Below are positions 52,756-61,529 of a stretch of 64,000 bases of DNA, one piece after another (within the stretch, counting starts at the first letter, position 1; every line of letters starts with the position of its first letter). Under the pieces are notes generated by a model. It made no database searches. It was not told where the DNA came from and worked only from the letters and a program-made list of their open reading frames with translations. The stretch covers positions 24,826 to 88,825 of the forward strand of contig NZ_JACONW010000005.1 of NCBI RefSeq assembly GCF_014357575.1. Reading direction: 5' to 3'. The position numbers were made by a program, and so were the translations under genes. Source of the DNA: Pseudomonas folii (lineage in GTDB: Bacteria > Pseudomonadota > Gammaproteobacteria > Pseudomonadales > Pseudomonadaceae).

Positions 52756-53784
52756 ATGTCCCGCACGATTCGTTTTCATCAGTTTGGTCCAGCCGAGGTG
52801 CTCAAGATTGAAGAGCATCCGGTCGCGCTGCCAGCACCCGGTGAGGTTCAGGTACGTGTCCAGGCAATCGGTATCAGCTGGTACGACGTGCTCTGGCGGC
52901 AGAACCTGGCGCCTTCACAGGCACGGCTTCCAGCGGGTATCGGTCAGGAAATGGCCGGTGTCGTCACTGCAGTGGGTGAGGGCGTCGATGATTTGAAGGT
53001 CGGTGACAAGGTTGCCAGTTTTCCTGCGGCCGATCCGAATCAGCACCCGGTTTACGGTGAAATCATTGTCATGCCGCGCACGTCACTGACCCGTTATCCG
53101 GATGTTCTGACTCCGGTTCAGGCCAGCGTGCATTACACGTCGCTGCTGGTGGCGTACTTCGCCTATGTTGATCTGGCGCGAATCAAGCCGGGACAAACCG
53201 CTTTGGTCACGGATGCCAGCCACTGTTCAGGGCCTTCGTTTGTACAGTTAGGCAAGGCGCTGGGTTTGAAAGTGATCGCGGTCACCAAAACCGACGACGC
53301 TCGCGAGTACCTGTTGTCTCTGGGGGCCGACAAAGTGGTGGTCACCGAAGAGCAGGACCTTCTGATGGCCGTCAACAAGTACACAGACAATCGCGGTGTC
53401 GATGTCGTGCTCGACGGTCTGGGCGGTCCACAGATGTCGATCATGGGTGATGTTCTTGCGCCTCGCGGCAGTCTGGTGCTGTATGGCCTGCAAGGCGGTA
53501 ATCAGACGCCGTTCCCGGCTTGTGCAGCGTTCCAGAAAAACATTCAGTTCTTCGTCCACTGTCTGGGCAATTTCACGGGCAAGCCGGAGCTGGGTATTAC
53601 TCAGGATGACGCAGCGCTGCAACGTGCGCTGCGTGACATCAACCAGCTGACTGCCGACCGGGTGCTGGAACCCCTCAAAACCCGGGTTTTCGCGTTCAGT
53701 GATGTGGTTCAGGCGCACCGCTACATGGATGGTTGCCCGATTGGTGGCCGTGCAGTGCTCGAAGTGGAAGAGCCTCAGGCCTGA
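52756..53784 (+). CDS. Zinc-less MDR-family NADPH:quinone oxidoreductase-like protein
   Basis: A 342-residue medium-chain dehydrogenase/reductase of the quinone oxidoreductase class. It has the opening IRFHQFGPAEVLKIEEHPV, the GIGQEMAGVVTAVGEGV segment, the cofactor-binding AxxG-type region LVTDASHCSGPSFVQLGKAL and the GVDVVLDGLGG stretch. No catalytic zinc ligands are seen. It would reduce quinones or enones with NADPH. Divergent from the LysR gene and ended by a strong terminator hairpin. The long AT-rich gap after it (53836-54378) has no assured gene. Confidence 0.9.
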   Translation: MSRTIRFHQFGPAEVLKIEEHPVALPAPGEVQVRVQAIGISWYDVLWRQNLAPSQARLPAGIGQEMAGVVTAVGEGVDDLKVGDKVASFPAADPNQHPVYGEIIVMPRTSLTRYPDVLTPVQASVHYTSLLVAYFAYVDLARIKPGQTALVTDASHCSGPSFVQLGKALGLKVIAVTKTDDAREYLLSLGADKVVVTEEQDLLMAVNKYTDNRGVDVVLDGLGGPQMSIMGDVLAPRGSLVLYGLQGGNQTPFPACAAFQKNIQFFVHCLGNFTGKPELGITQDDAALQRALRDINQLTADRVLEPLKTRVFAFSDVVQAHRYMDGCPIGGRAVLEVEEPQA

Positions 53785-53808
53785 TCAGGCTGAGTGCTTC
53801 ACCCTTGA

Positions 53809-53838
53809 AATGCCCTCCGCTCTGGAGGGCATTTTGCT
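53809..53838 (+). terminator. Intrinsic terminator after the oxidoreductase gene
   Basis: Perfect 10-bp stem AATGCCCTCC (53809-53818) / GGAGGGCATT (53824-53833) with a five-base loop, followed by TTGCTTTTT. Position 25 bases after the stop fits a rho-independent terminator. Confidence 0.85.
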
Positions 53839-54378
53839 TTTTGATAACTGGTTTTGGTCCGTAAGGCGAGCGTTGTCTTTTAGGGTTTAAACATTCGGCT
53901 CACAATTGTCCGCGTGCAATAAGCACTATTAAACAAACCGACAACAGTGCGGTGCGCTTTAATTGCCTGGCTGGTTTGAATCACACTCTCTGTGGGGGCT
54001 AGTTTATTAGAGAAGGGCGCAGCCTTGACCATATCAAGGTGTGACATGCATCGTTCGCGAATGAATCAGCTCCACCGGTTAGCGCTGCAGGACCCAGGCT
54101 TTGCTAGGTCCTGCGGAGTCATGATGCGACAGAATGTCAGCCTTCTGTAAACATGAAATTAAACTAGTGCGTTTAATTTCGGCAAACTTAAACATACTAA
54201 AGTCCGTCGCTTTAATTACTGTTTCGCAGCTTGTAATTGTGAAATTAATATCGATAATAGTTGGGTGCTTACCACTCAGGGAATGAGTCATGGTCAATTA
54301 TGATTTTTCAGTGCTGTCCGATTTTAAACTCCTTTCTTGCAACGCACGTCATTGGGAAATGCAAAGGAGTGCGTCAGC
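53839..54378. other. AT-rich intergenic region with hairpin and doubtful small frame
   Basis: A 540-base stretch ahead of the PP-loop gene. A perfect 8-bp inverted repeat GCAGGACC (54087-54094) / GGTCCTGC (54107-54114) has no T-tract. A minus-strand frame of 72 codons (54079-54297) starts with TTG and has no ribosome binding site; whether it is a gene is open. The remainder shows AT-rich sequence that could be a promoter for the next gene. Confidence 0.4.
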
Positions 54379-55884
54379 ATGAGCTCCATTCACGAACAGG
54401 CGATGAACTACGTCTATCAGCAAGTGCTGCAGCGGCTGCTGGGTTATTTTCGACGAGCAGAGCGCACAGCGCTGCAATTGCTGATTCAGCGATTGATCGT
54501 AGCGGCAGGCGGCATTGAGCGTATTTCAAGTTTCAATGTGCTGGTGCCTTTCAGTGGCGGAAAAGACAGCGCCTACACCGTAGCCTTGCTACGAGCCGCC
54601 CAGCTAAGCATCGCCGGGCGCGCGCCTGCCACCTTCAATCTGCGTGTCGCCAATATGCGCCACGCCGGTATCACCCCGGCGGTCATGGAGAATATCCAGC
54701 GGACCTACTCAGCGCTTTTCCTGCACGACGACCCTCGAGTGGAATTGTTGGAGGTTGACCATCAGGTTGTCAGAGTCTTTGAGCCAGGTGTGCCCATGTC
54801 CCGTGCCGGAAGGGAGCAGAATCGCTCGGACATGCTGGTCAATGGTCATGTGTCGGCCGGGGACGGCCGTACCACGTTCTGCAACAGTTGCTATCTGGGT
54901 ATCGCCGAGTTCCTTGAGCGCGCTACCACCTGGGGGGACGGGGTGGATGCGGTGGTGAGTGGCGATTCGCGCAAGGAGCAAAAACAGTACATCACGTGGG
55001 TGATGCGTCTGGCGCCGAGCACTGCTTATCGCTTTAAGGATTCGGGAAACCAGAATTTCAACGCGATGTTGAATATTGTCGGCAGCATCAGCCAGTCCTA
55101 CCATCAGGAGCTGTACGGGGCAAATGATGAGCCAGCGGATCAGTTGATTGCGCCAGTCAACGTTACAAATAAAGGAGGGGCGCCAGCGTTCATCGCCATC
55201 TCCGACCTGATCGTCAGCAATGCTGAAGAGCACTGGAAGCTGCTGACCGAATTCCTGGGTTTCCGCTTTGAGGATCTGGCGTTCAGTTTCAGTGAGTCCG
55301 ATTGCGCCAATCCGTTGCTGATGGCGCATATGCGCGGCTTGAAAGTGCAGTACGTCCAGGGGCGTAGTTATGCCGAGGGTATCGAAGAGTATCTGCAACT
55401 GGCCAAAACAATGATGCGACGCAAGGGCATGCCTCAGCGCTTGATTGATCAGGCCATGAATGCCTATGTCGGCGAGGAAGGGATTGCATCCCGTCGCGAG
55501 CTGGCGGCCACTTTTGCGCAGGAAGGTTTCGGTGTTAGCGAAGCACAGCTGATTTGCCTGCTGTTTTCACCGTTCGTCAATGAAGGGCGCGAGCTTGAGG
55601 GTTTCCTGCGGCGTCTGCATCCGGGCATGCTGGTCGCTCTGCCGGACCTGCACAAAGCCTTGCAGGGCCTGGCCGCACCTGATCAGGTTCTGCAATGGCT
55701 GGGTGACATAAGCGGGCTGACCCTTGAAGGCTTGCAGAGCCTGTATCGGAAAAAGCGCGTGGATTTCAGCGACCCGGCATCCATCATTGCCCGCGTCCGC
55801 GCCTCCGATCCTGACAAGAGACGGGTCATGACCATTGACCCGCAGACGGGCGGCAATGTCGTTGAGGTGCTTTCGGGGCGTTGA
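54379..55884 (+). CDS. PP-loop ATP-pyrophosphatase of unknown function
   Basis: A 501-residue protein with a clear PP-loop SGGKDS at residues 59-64, in a HUP-type Rossmann fold (FNVLVPFSGGKDSAYTVALL), and a CNSC (Cys168-Cys171) pair in a TTFCNSCYLGIAEFLER helix followed by DAVVSGDSRKEQK. The layout of PP-loop plus downstream CXXC is like TtcA/NcsA tRNA thiolases and adenylating amidotransferases; it lacks the other TtcA motifs and is longer. About 200 C-terminal residues match nothing I recognise. AAAGGAG precedes the ATG at 54379. It is a monocistronic gene with no related neighbours. The reaction is unknown; adenylation of a carboxylate or carbonyl for S- or N-transfer is a guess. Confidence 0.75.
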   Translation: MSSIHEQAMNYVYQQVLQRLLGYFRRAERTALQLLIQRLIVAAGGIERISSFNVLVPFSGGKDSAYTVALLRAAQLSIAGRAPATFNLRVANMRHAGITPAVMENIQRTYSALFLHDDPRVELLEVDHQVVRVFEPGVPMSRAGREQNRSDMLVNGHVSAGDGRTTFCNSCYLGIAEFLERATTWGDGVDAVVSGDSRKEQKQYITWVMRLAPSTAYRFKDSGNQNFNAMLNIVGSISQSYHQELYGANDEPADQLIAPVNVTNKGGAPAFIAISDLIVSNAEEHWKLLTEFLGFRFEDLAFSFSESDCANPLLMAHMRGLKVQYVQGRSYAEGIEEYLQLAKTMMRRKGMPQRLIDQAMNAYVGEEGIASRRELAATFAQEGFGVSEAQLICLLFSPFVNEGRELEGFLRRLHPGMLVALPDLHKALQGLAAPDQVLQWLGDISGLTLEGLQSLYRKKRVDFSDPASIIARVRASDPDKRRVMTIDPQTGGNVVEVLSGR

Positions 55885-55973
55885 CCGCACGGCCGGCCTG
55901 GCCGGGAAACGCTCTCGCGGCTGAAGCTGCTCTCGTCAAACACTATGCAAACTGCTGGATTGAAATACATTTT

Positions 55974-56047
55974 CTGTAGGAGCTGCCGAAGGCTGCGAAG
56001 CATTTCTCCTGATAGACCGCGATCGCAGCCTTCGGCAGCTCCTACAG
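55974..56047. repeat. Palindromic REP-like repeat (copy 1)
   Basis: A 74-bp element with perfect 24-base arms that begin TGTAGGAGCTGCCGAAGGCT and end with the complement. The same arms recur at 60399-60471. Such elements are common in Pseudomonas intergenic DNA. Confidence 0.85.
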
Positions 56048-56207
56048 GTCAATGTTTGCTTGGCGATAGCGCTGTGTCAGGGCAAAGAGCAATCTCCTGC
56101 GGATCTTTCATAACCTGAATCATCCAGGCTCCACCGATCCATTTGTATTTGCCAGATGTAGCCGGTGCTGGTATCTGTATGCCCATCCAGTACCGGCATC
56201 TCAGGTT

Positions 56208-58553
56208 GTGACCGTCATTTCTTCATCCAGCAGTTCTGAAATAAAGCCCGAGGTCGGCGCTGAAGAGTTGCGCTCCCTGGCTCCTGATCCCTCTGATCAA
56301 GCTCGTTATCTTGTGGCCGTTCGTGCGCTGTGTGAGTTCGCCGCCAAAACGGGTGACCTTGATTTGCGCTTCACGCCATCCCCGACTGCACAGGAAGGCA
56401 TCGCGGGGCATCGCAGTGTTGCGGCGCGACGCAGCCCCGGTTATCAGTCCGAGGTTTCACTGTCGGGCGAGTATCAGAAACTGAAAATTCGTGGTCGGGC
56501 CGATGGTTATGACCCTGCACTGAACCAGTTGGAAGAGATCAAGACTTACCGCGGCGAGTTGTCATCGATGCCAGACAATCACCGGCAGTTGCACTGGGCA
56601 CAGGTGAAGGTCTACGGCTGGCTGCTCTGCCAACAATTGCAACTGGACGAAGTCAACCTGGCGCTGGTGTATTTCAACATTGTCACCGAACAGGAAACAC
56701 TGATCCGTGAGCGCTTTACTGCGCCGACCCTTAAGGCGTTCTTTCAGCAACACTGCGCCATATTTCTGCAATGGGCTGAGCAAGAACTGGAGCACTCCAG
56801 CGAACGCAATCAACAGTTGAGTCAGCTGAAATTTCCTCACGGGGGTTTCCGAACCGGTCAGCGTCACCTTGCTGAGTGTGTTTACAAGGCGGTCAGCACC
56901 GGCCGTTGCCTGACGGCGCAGGCCCCCACCGGCATTGGTAAAACCATCGGCACGTTGTTTCCCATGCTCAAGGCTGCGCCTACGCAGAAGCTGGACAAAG
57001 TGTTCTTCCTGACCGCCAAAACGCCTGGCCGCAAGCTGGCACTGGATGCATTGACGGTGATCCGTACCAGCGCACCGGAACTGAAACTGCGCGTGCTGGA
57101 GCTGGTTGCCCGGGACAAGGCTTGCGAACATCCGGATAAGGCTTGCAATGGAGATTCCTGCCCACTGGCCAAGGGGTTTTATGACCGTTTGCCGGCGGCG
57201 CGCAGTGCTGCACTGGCCGCTCCCTGGCTGGACCAGGCCGGCATGCGGGATGTGGCACTTGCCCATGAGGTCTGTCCTTATTACCTCAGCCAGGAAATAG
57301 CGCGCTGGGCAGACGTGGTGATTGCTGACTACAACTACTATTTCGATCTCAGTGGATTGTTGTTCGGGCTAAGTCAGTTCAATCAATGGCGCGTGGCGGT
57401 GTTGGTGGACGAAGCCCATAACATGGTCGAGCGAGCCCGGCAGATGTACAGCGCCAGCCTCGATCAGCAGGCCCTGAGTACATTGCGCCAGACCGCACCC
57501 GAGGCATTGCAGAAAACCCTGCAACGCTTGAACCGGGAATGGAACGCGCTGCACAAGGAGCAGGTTGCGCCGTATCAGGCCTATCCCGTAACCCCAGGCA
57601 GGTTTCTGCAAAGCCTGAACTTGTGCGTTGCGTCCATGGGCGATTATTTCAATGATCACCCCCAGGCCCTGAATGGCGCGCTGCAGAGCTTTTATTTCGA
57701 GGCGATTGCGTTTGTCCGTATCGCCGAGTTGTTCGACGAGCACTTTGTGTTTGATATCAGTAAAAGGGCGCTGAGCAGCAAGCGCAGCCATTCCCGGCTG
57801 TGCCTGCGTAATGTGGTTCCTGCCCGGTTCATTCGACCGAGGCTGACAGCGGCACGTAGCAGCGTGCTGTTCTCCGCAACCTTGAGTCCGCGTCACTATT
57901 ACGCCGATCTGTTGGGTTTGCCCGCTGATACAGCGTGGATTGATGTGGAGTCGCCGTTCAGTCGGGATCAACTGGACGTGCAGATCATCAGCCGGATTTC
58001 CACGCGATTCACTCATCGTCAGGCGTCACTGGCGCCCATCGTGGAACTTGTTGCAGAACAGTTTCAGGCTCGACCGGGCAACTATCTGGCGTTTTTCAGC
58101 AGTTTTGATTATCAGCAGCAAGTCGCGGAGTTGATGCAGCAAACTCATCCGCACATCCCGATCTGGCAACAGGCCCGGGGCATGAGTGAAAGTGATCGTC
58201 AGGGCTTTCTCGATCGTTTTACCCTGGAAAGCCAGGGCGTTGGCTTCGCGGTACTGGGCGGCGCATTTGGCGAAGGCATCGATTTGCCAGGCGCGCGATT
58301 GATCGGCGCATTCATCGCAACACTGGGTCTGGCTCAACTCAATCCGGTCAATGAGCAGCTCAAACAGCGCATGGCTGCGTTGTTCGGCGCGGGCTACGAT
58401 TACACCTACCTTTTCCCGGGTGTGCAAAAGGTTGTGCAGGCGGCGGGGCGGGTGATTCGTGGGCAGCAGGACCGAGGTGTGGTCATGTTGATCGATGATC
58501 GATTTGCCGAGTCCAGGGTTCGCCAGTTACTCCCGCACTGGTGGCAACTGTAA
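56208..58553 (+). CDS. DinG/XPD-like Fe-S helicase with N-terminal nuclease-like domain
   Basis: A 781-residue helicase. N-terminal residues contain LKIRGRADGYD and LEEIKTYRG, the pattern of PD-(D/E)XK nucleases. The SF2 helicase part has Walker A QAPTGIGKT near residues 238-246, four iron-sulfur cysteines (Cys306, 313, 318, 356), the VDEAHN box near 400, and a C-terminal YLFPGVQKVVQAAGRVIRG. It resembles the DinG-family helicases paired with VRR-NUC proteins in Pseudomonas. Its GTG start at 56208 has only a CAGG upstream and may be off. It would act on damaged or branched DNA. Confidence 0.85.
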   Translation: MTVISSSSSSEIKPEVGAEELRSLAPDPSDQARYLVAVRALCEFAAKTGDLDLRFTPSPTAQEGIAGHRSVAARRSPGYQSEVSLSGEYQKLKIRGRADGYDPALNQLEEIKTYRGELSSMPDNHRQLHWAQVKVYGWLLCQQLQLDEVNLALVYFNIVTEQETLIRERFTAPTLKAFFQQHCAIFLQWAEQELEHSSERNQQLSQLKFPHGGFRTGQRHLAECVYKAVSTGRCLTAQAPTGIGKTIGTLFPMLKAAPTQKLDKVFFLTAKTPGRKLALDALTVIRTSAPELKLRVLELVARDKACEHPDKACNGDSCPLAKGFYDRLPAARSAALAAPWLDQAGMRDVALAHEVCPYYLSQEIARWADVVIADYNYYFDLSGLLFGLSQFNQWRVAVLVDEAHNMVERARQMYSASLDQQALSTLRQTAPEALQKTLQRLNREWNALHKEQVAPYQAYPVTPGRFLQSLNLCVASMGDYFNDHPQALNGALQSFYFEAIAFVRIAELFDEHFVFDISKRALSSKRSHSRLCLRNVVPARFIRPRLTAARSSVLFSATLSPRHYYADLLGLPADTAWIDVESPFSRDQLDVQIISRISTRFTHRQASLAPIVELVAEQFQARPGNYLAFFSSFDYQQQVAELMQQTHPHIPIWQQARGMSESDRQGFLDRFTLESQGVGFAVLGGAFGEGIDLPGARLIGAFIATLGLAQLNPVNEQLKQRMAALFGAGYDYTYLFPGVQKVVQAAGRVIRGQQDRGVVMLIDDRFAESRVRQLLPHWWQL

Positions 58554-58685
58554 TCCCTCTCCGACTCAGGGATCGATAGCCGAGCAACGAGGTCAAACTG
58601 CCAGTAAACTGCCGCGCCGCTGATCATTTTCGTTCGCCGTACAGCAGCCAGCTTTATTTCTATTCTGTTTTTTCATGGAGGTTGT

Positions 58686-60326
58686 ATGAGTCTCAGTCCC
58701 TTCGCCGGCAAGCTGGCACCGCCTCAGTTGCTGGTTGATATTCCGCGACTGGTTACTGCTTATTACACCGGCCAGCCTGATGCGTCGATTTCGACCCAGC
58801 GCGTGGCGTTTGGTACTTCCGGCCACCGTGGCAGCTCGTTTGAGCTCAGTTTCAACGAGTGGCACGTTTTGGCCATCAGTCAGGCGATTTGCCTGTACCG
58901 TCAGGCCAATGGCATCGATGGCCCGCTTTTTCTCGGTGCCGACACCCATGCCTTGTCCACACCCGCCGCGGCCAGCGCCCTGGAAGTCCTGGCCGCCAAT
59001 GGTGTGCAAGTGATGATTTCCGAAGGTGACGAGTACACTCCGACACCGGCGGTTTCCCACGCCATCATTTGCTATAACCGTGGCCGCATGTCAGGTCTGG
59101 CAGACGGCATCGTCATCACGCCGTCGCACAATCCGCCGGAAAGCGGTGGCTTCAAGTACAACCCTCCCAATGGTGGCCCGGCAGACAGCCATATCACCAA
59201 GTGGATTGAAGCCAAGGCCAATGAACTGCTGGCGGAAAAAATTCAGGGTGTCAGCCGTATCAGTCACGAAAGAGCACTGCGCGCCGACACGACTCATCGT
59301 CATGATTACTTGAATACCTATGTGGCTGACCTGAAGAACGTCATCGACATGGATGCGATCCGCAATGCAGGTCTGCGCCTTGGCGTTGACCCATTGGGTG
59401 GTGCCGGCGTGCGTTACTGGTCGGCCATTGGCGAGCATTACGGTCTGAATCTGGACGTGGTCAACCAGTTCGTCGATCCGACGTTCCGCTTCATGAGCGT
59501 TGACTGGGACGGCCGCATTCGTATGGACCCGTCGTCCAACTTTGCCATGCAGGGCCTGATCGGCCTGAAAGACAAGTATCAGGTCGCGTTTGCCTGTGAC
59601 CCTGACCACGATCGCCACGGCATCGTGACCCCAACAGGTGGTCTGCTGGCTCCAAACAACTATCTGGCAGTCTCTATCGACTACCTGTTCCAGAATCGTC
59701 CGGACTGGCGTGCGGATGCAGCGGTTGGCAAAACCGTGGTCAGCAGCGGCATGATCGATCGGGTTGCTGCACGTCTGGGTCGTCGTCTGTACGAAGTACC
59801 GGTGGGCTTCAAATTCTTTGCTGAAGGCCTGTTTGATGGCTCGCTGGGTTTTGGCGGGGAAGAGAGCGCCGGCGCGTCGTTCCTGCGCAAGGACGGCACG
59901 GTCTGGACCACCGATAAGGATGGTCTGATTCCAGCACTGTTGGCAGCGGAAATCACCGCTCGTAAAGGCCGCGATCCAAGCGAAATTTACCAGGCCCTGA
60001 CTGAGGAGCTGGGCGAGCCGTTCTCGACGCGGGTTGAAGCGAAGGCCAGCCCTGAGCAAAAAGCGGCGCTGGGCAAGCTGTCGCCGGATCAGGTCAAATC
60101 GACGGAACTGGCCGGTGAAGCTATTAAAAGTGTTCTCAGCCACGCACCGGGCAATAACCAGGCGATTGGCGGTCTCAAAGTGATGACCGAGAACGGCTGG
60201 TTTGCAGCACGGCCATCGGGCACCGAGGACATCTACAAAATCTACGCCGAGAGCTTCGTCGGTGAAGAACACCTCAAGCGTCTGGTAGCAGAAGCTCAGG
60301 TGTTGGTGGATGCTGCGATTGCCTGA
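58686..60326 (+). CDS. pgm: Phosphoglucomutase, alpha-D-glucose-specific
   Basis: A 546-residue enzyme. The N-terminal [17 protein letters not shown], the phospho-serine loop in [21 protein letters not shown], the metal-binding DPDHDRHGI, the sugar loop [16 protein letters not shown] and the C-terminal [17 protein letters not shown] loop are all in place. It interconverts glucose-1-phosphate and glucose-6-phosphate for glycogen, trehalose and exopolysaccharide precursors. GGAGG precedes the ATG. Nothing unusual. Confidence 0.96.
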   Translation: MSLSPFAGKLAPPQLLVDIPRLVTAYYTGQPDASISTQRVAFGTSGHRGSSFELSFNEWHVLAISQAICLYRQANGIDGPLFLGADTHALSTPAAASALEVLAANGVQVMISEGDEYTPTPAVSHAIICYNRGRMSGLADGIVITPSHNPPESGGFKYNPPNGGPADSHITKWIEAKANELLAEKIQGVSRISHERALRADTTHRHDYLNTYVADLKNVIDMDAIRNAGLRLGVDPLGGAGVRYWSAIGEHYGLNLDVVNQFVDPTFRFMSVDWDGRIRMDPSSNFAMQGLIGLKDKYQVAFACDPDHDRHGIVTPTGGLLAPNNYLAVSIDYLFQNRPDWRADAAVGKTVVSSGMIDRVAARLGRRLYEVPVGFKFFAEGLFDGSLGFGGEESAGASFLRKDGTVWTTDKDGLIPALLAAEITARKGRDPSEIYQALTEELGEPFSTRVEAKASPEQKAALGKLSPDQVKSTELAGEAIKSVLSHAPGNNQAIGGLKVMTENGWFAARPSGTEDIYKIYAESFVGEEHLKRLVAEAQVLVDAAIA

Positions 60327-60398
60327 CACACCGCCATAGCGGGCGTCGCGTATTCTCCGTGCTCTCTTACAGACTCATTATTGAACGGACGAATGATC

Positions 60399-60471
60399 TG
60401 TAGGAGCTGCCGAAGGCTGCGATAGCGGTATGTCAGGACGACGGATTTCGCAGCCTTCGGCAGCTCCTACA
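60399..60471. repeat. Palindromic REP-like repeat (copy 2)
   Basis: Same 24-base arms as 55974-56047, with a different centre that resembles the reverse complement of the first centre (GCGGT and TCAGGA are shared), so the two copies lie in opposite orientation. Sits between pgm and the pirin gene. Confidence 0.85.
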
Positions 60472-60496
60472 AGTGATCTATTTCAATTCAACGCAA

Positions 60497-60530
60497 AAAA
60501 AGCCCGGACTCGCGAGAGTCCGGGCTTTTT
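60497..60530. terminator. Bidirectional terminator between pgm and the pirin gene
   Basis: A perfect 15-bp stem, AAAAAGCCCGGACTC (60497-60511) and GAGTCCGGGCTTTTT (60516-60530), with a GCGA loop. A-tract before and T-tract after make it work in both directions, serving the two convergent genes. Confidence 0.9.
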
Positions 60531-60553
60531 CATTTGCAGCGTGTGCTCAAGGC

Positions 60554-61249
60554 TCAAGCCACGTCGACCAGCACGATTTCGCTGTCTTCGATGGCGGTGA
60601 CCCGCAGTACGCGTTCATCTTCAACCGCAACGCCGTCCCGGGCGTTCGCTTGTAAACCGTTGACCTCAATGCTGCCGGTCGCCGGTACCAGATAAGCGCG
60701 TCGACCGGCATCCATCAGGTACTCTGCACTTTCCCCGGCTTTCAGGTTTGCCGCCACCAGACGTGCATCGGCGCGAATACGCAGGCTTACGTCATCACCT
60801 GATTTGCCACTGGCCAGGGTCACGAAACCTTCGCGATCACCTTTTGGAAACGGTTTGGCACCCCAGGAAGGCGCTGCGCCGGTTTCGTTGGGCATGATCC
60901 AGATCTGGAAGATCTTGGTCGCTGTCGATTCCTGGTTGTACTCGCTGTGCGCTACACCGGTCCCGGCACTCATGACCTGCACATCACCTGCTTCGGTGCG
61001 GCCCTTGTTGCCCAGGCTGTCTTCGTGAGTAATGGCGCCCTCACGAACGTAGGTGATGATTTCCATGTCGCGGTGCGGGTGTTTAGGGAAGCCGGTACCG
61101 GCCTGAATCACATCATCGTTCCAGACTCGCAGTTGACCCCAGTTCATGCGTTGTGGGTCGTAGTATTCAGCGAACGAGAAATGGTGGTGTGCGTCCAGCC
61201 AGCCGTGGTTAGCGCCGCCCAAAGTGTTGAAAGGTCGTAATTGCAGCAT
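60554..61249 (-). CDS. Pirin-family bicupin
   Basis: A 231-residue pirin, the length of the E. coli YhhW quercetinase. The metal-binding HPHRDMEIITYV motif of the N-terminal cupin and GTGVAHSEYN are visible; the C-terminal cupin starts near residue 150. Some pirins act as quercetin 2,3-dioxygenases or redox-sensing cofactors; the role here is unknown. AGGAGG sits before ATG 61249, which fixes the start; the frame opens to 61339. No partner gene. Confidence 0.93.
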   Translation of the reverse strand: MLQLRPFNTLGGANHGWLDAHHHFSFAEYYDPQRMNWGQLRVWNDDVIQAGTGFPKHPHRDMEIITYVREGAITHEDSLGNKGRTEAGDVQVMSAGTGVAHSEYNQESTATKIFQIWIMPNETGAAPSWGAKPFPKGDREGFVTLASGKSGDDVSLRIRADARLVAANLKAGESAEYLMDAGRRAYLVPATGSIEVNGLQANARDGVAVEDERVLRVTAIEDSEIVLVDVA

Positions 61250-61529
61250 GGTGTGGCCTCCTGTGCAGAAGCGGGCAAGGATGATGAGCCCGGGCTGCTG
61301 AACGTTGTTCGGTTGTCGATGGCTGTTATGATTGATCAAATTAATATCGATAAAAAGCGTAAATAATCGCTTTAAGCCATCTGTTAATTCGATGTATCAA
61401 TTGCACGTTATTCTCTACTTCACCTGCACTTGATCGGCTAATTGCCTGATCGAAAAGCATTTACTGGAGCTTGAAGTCGAATCGGGCGACCATAGGCCAC
61501 TTTTGTTTTATCTGTGCCCTGGAGCCTGC
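61250..61529. other. Intergenic region, nothing recognised
   Basis: A 280-base divergent gap between the pirin and UvrD-like genes. AT-rich sequence near 61335-61390 may hold promoters for both; no gene, repeat or RNA is evident. Confidence 0.4.

Noticed and set aside
59091..60329. Minus-strand 412-codon frame over pgm
   Set aside because: It is the complement of phosphoglucomutase, which is unambiguous.
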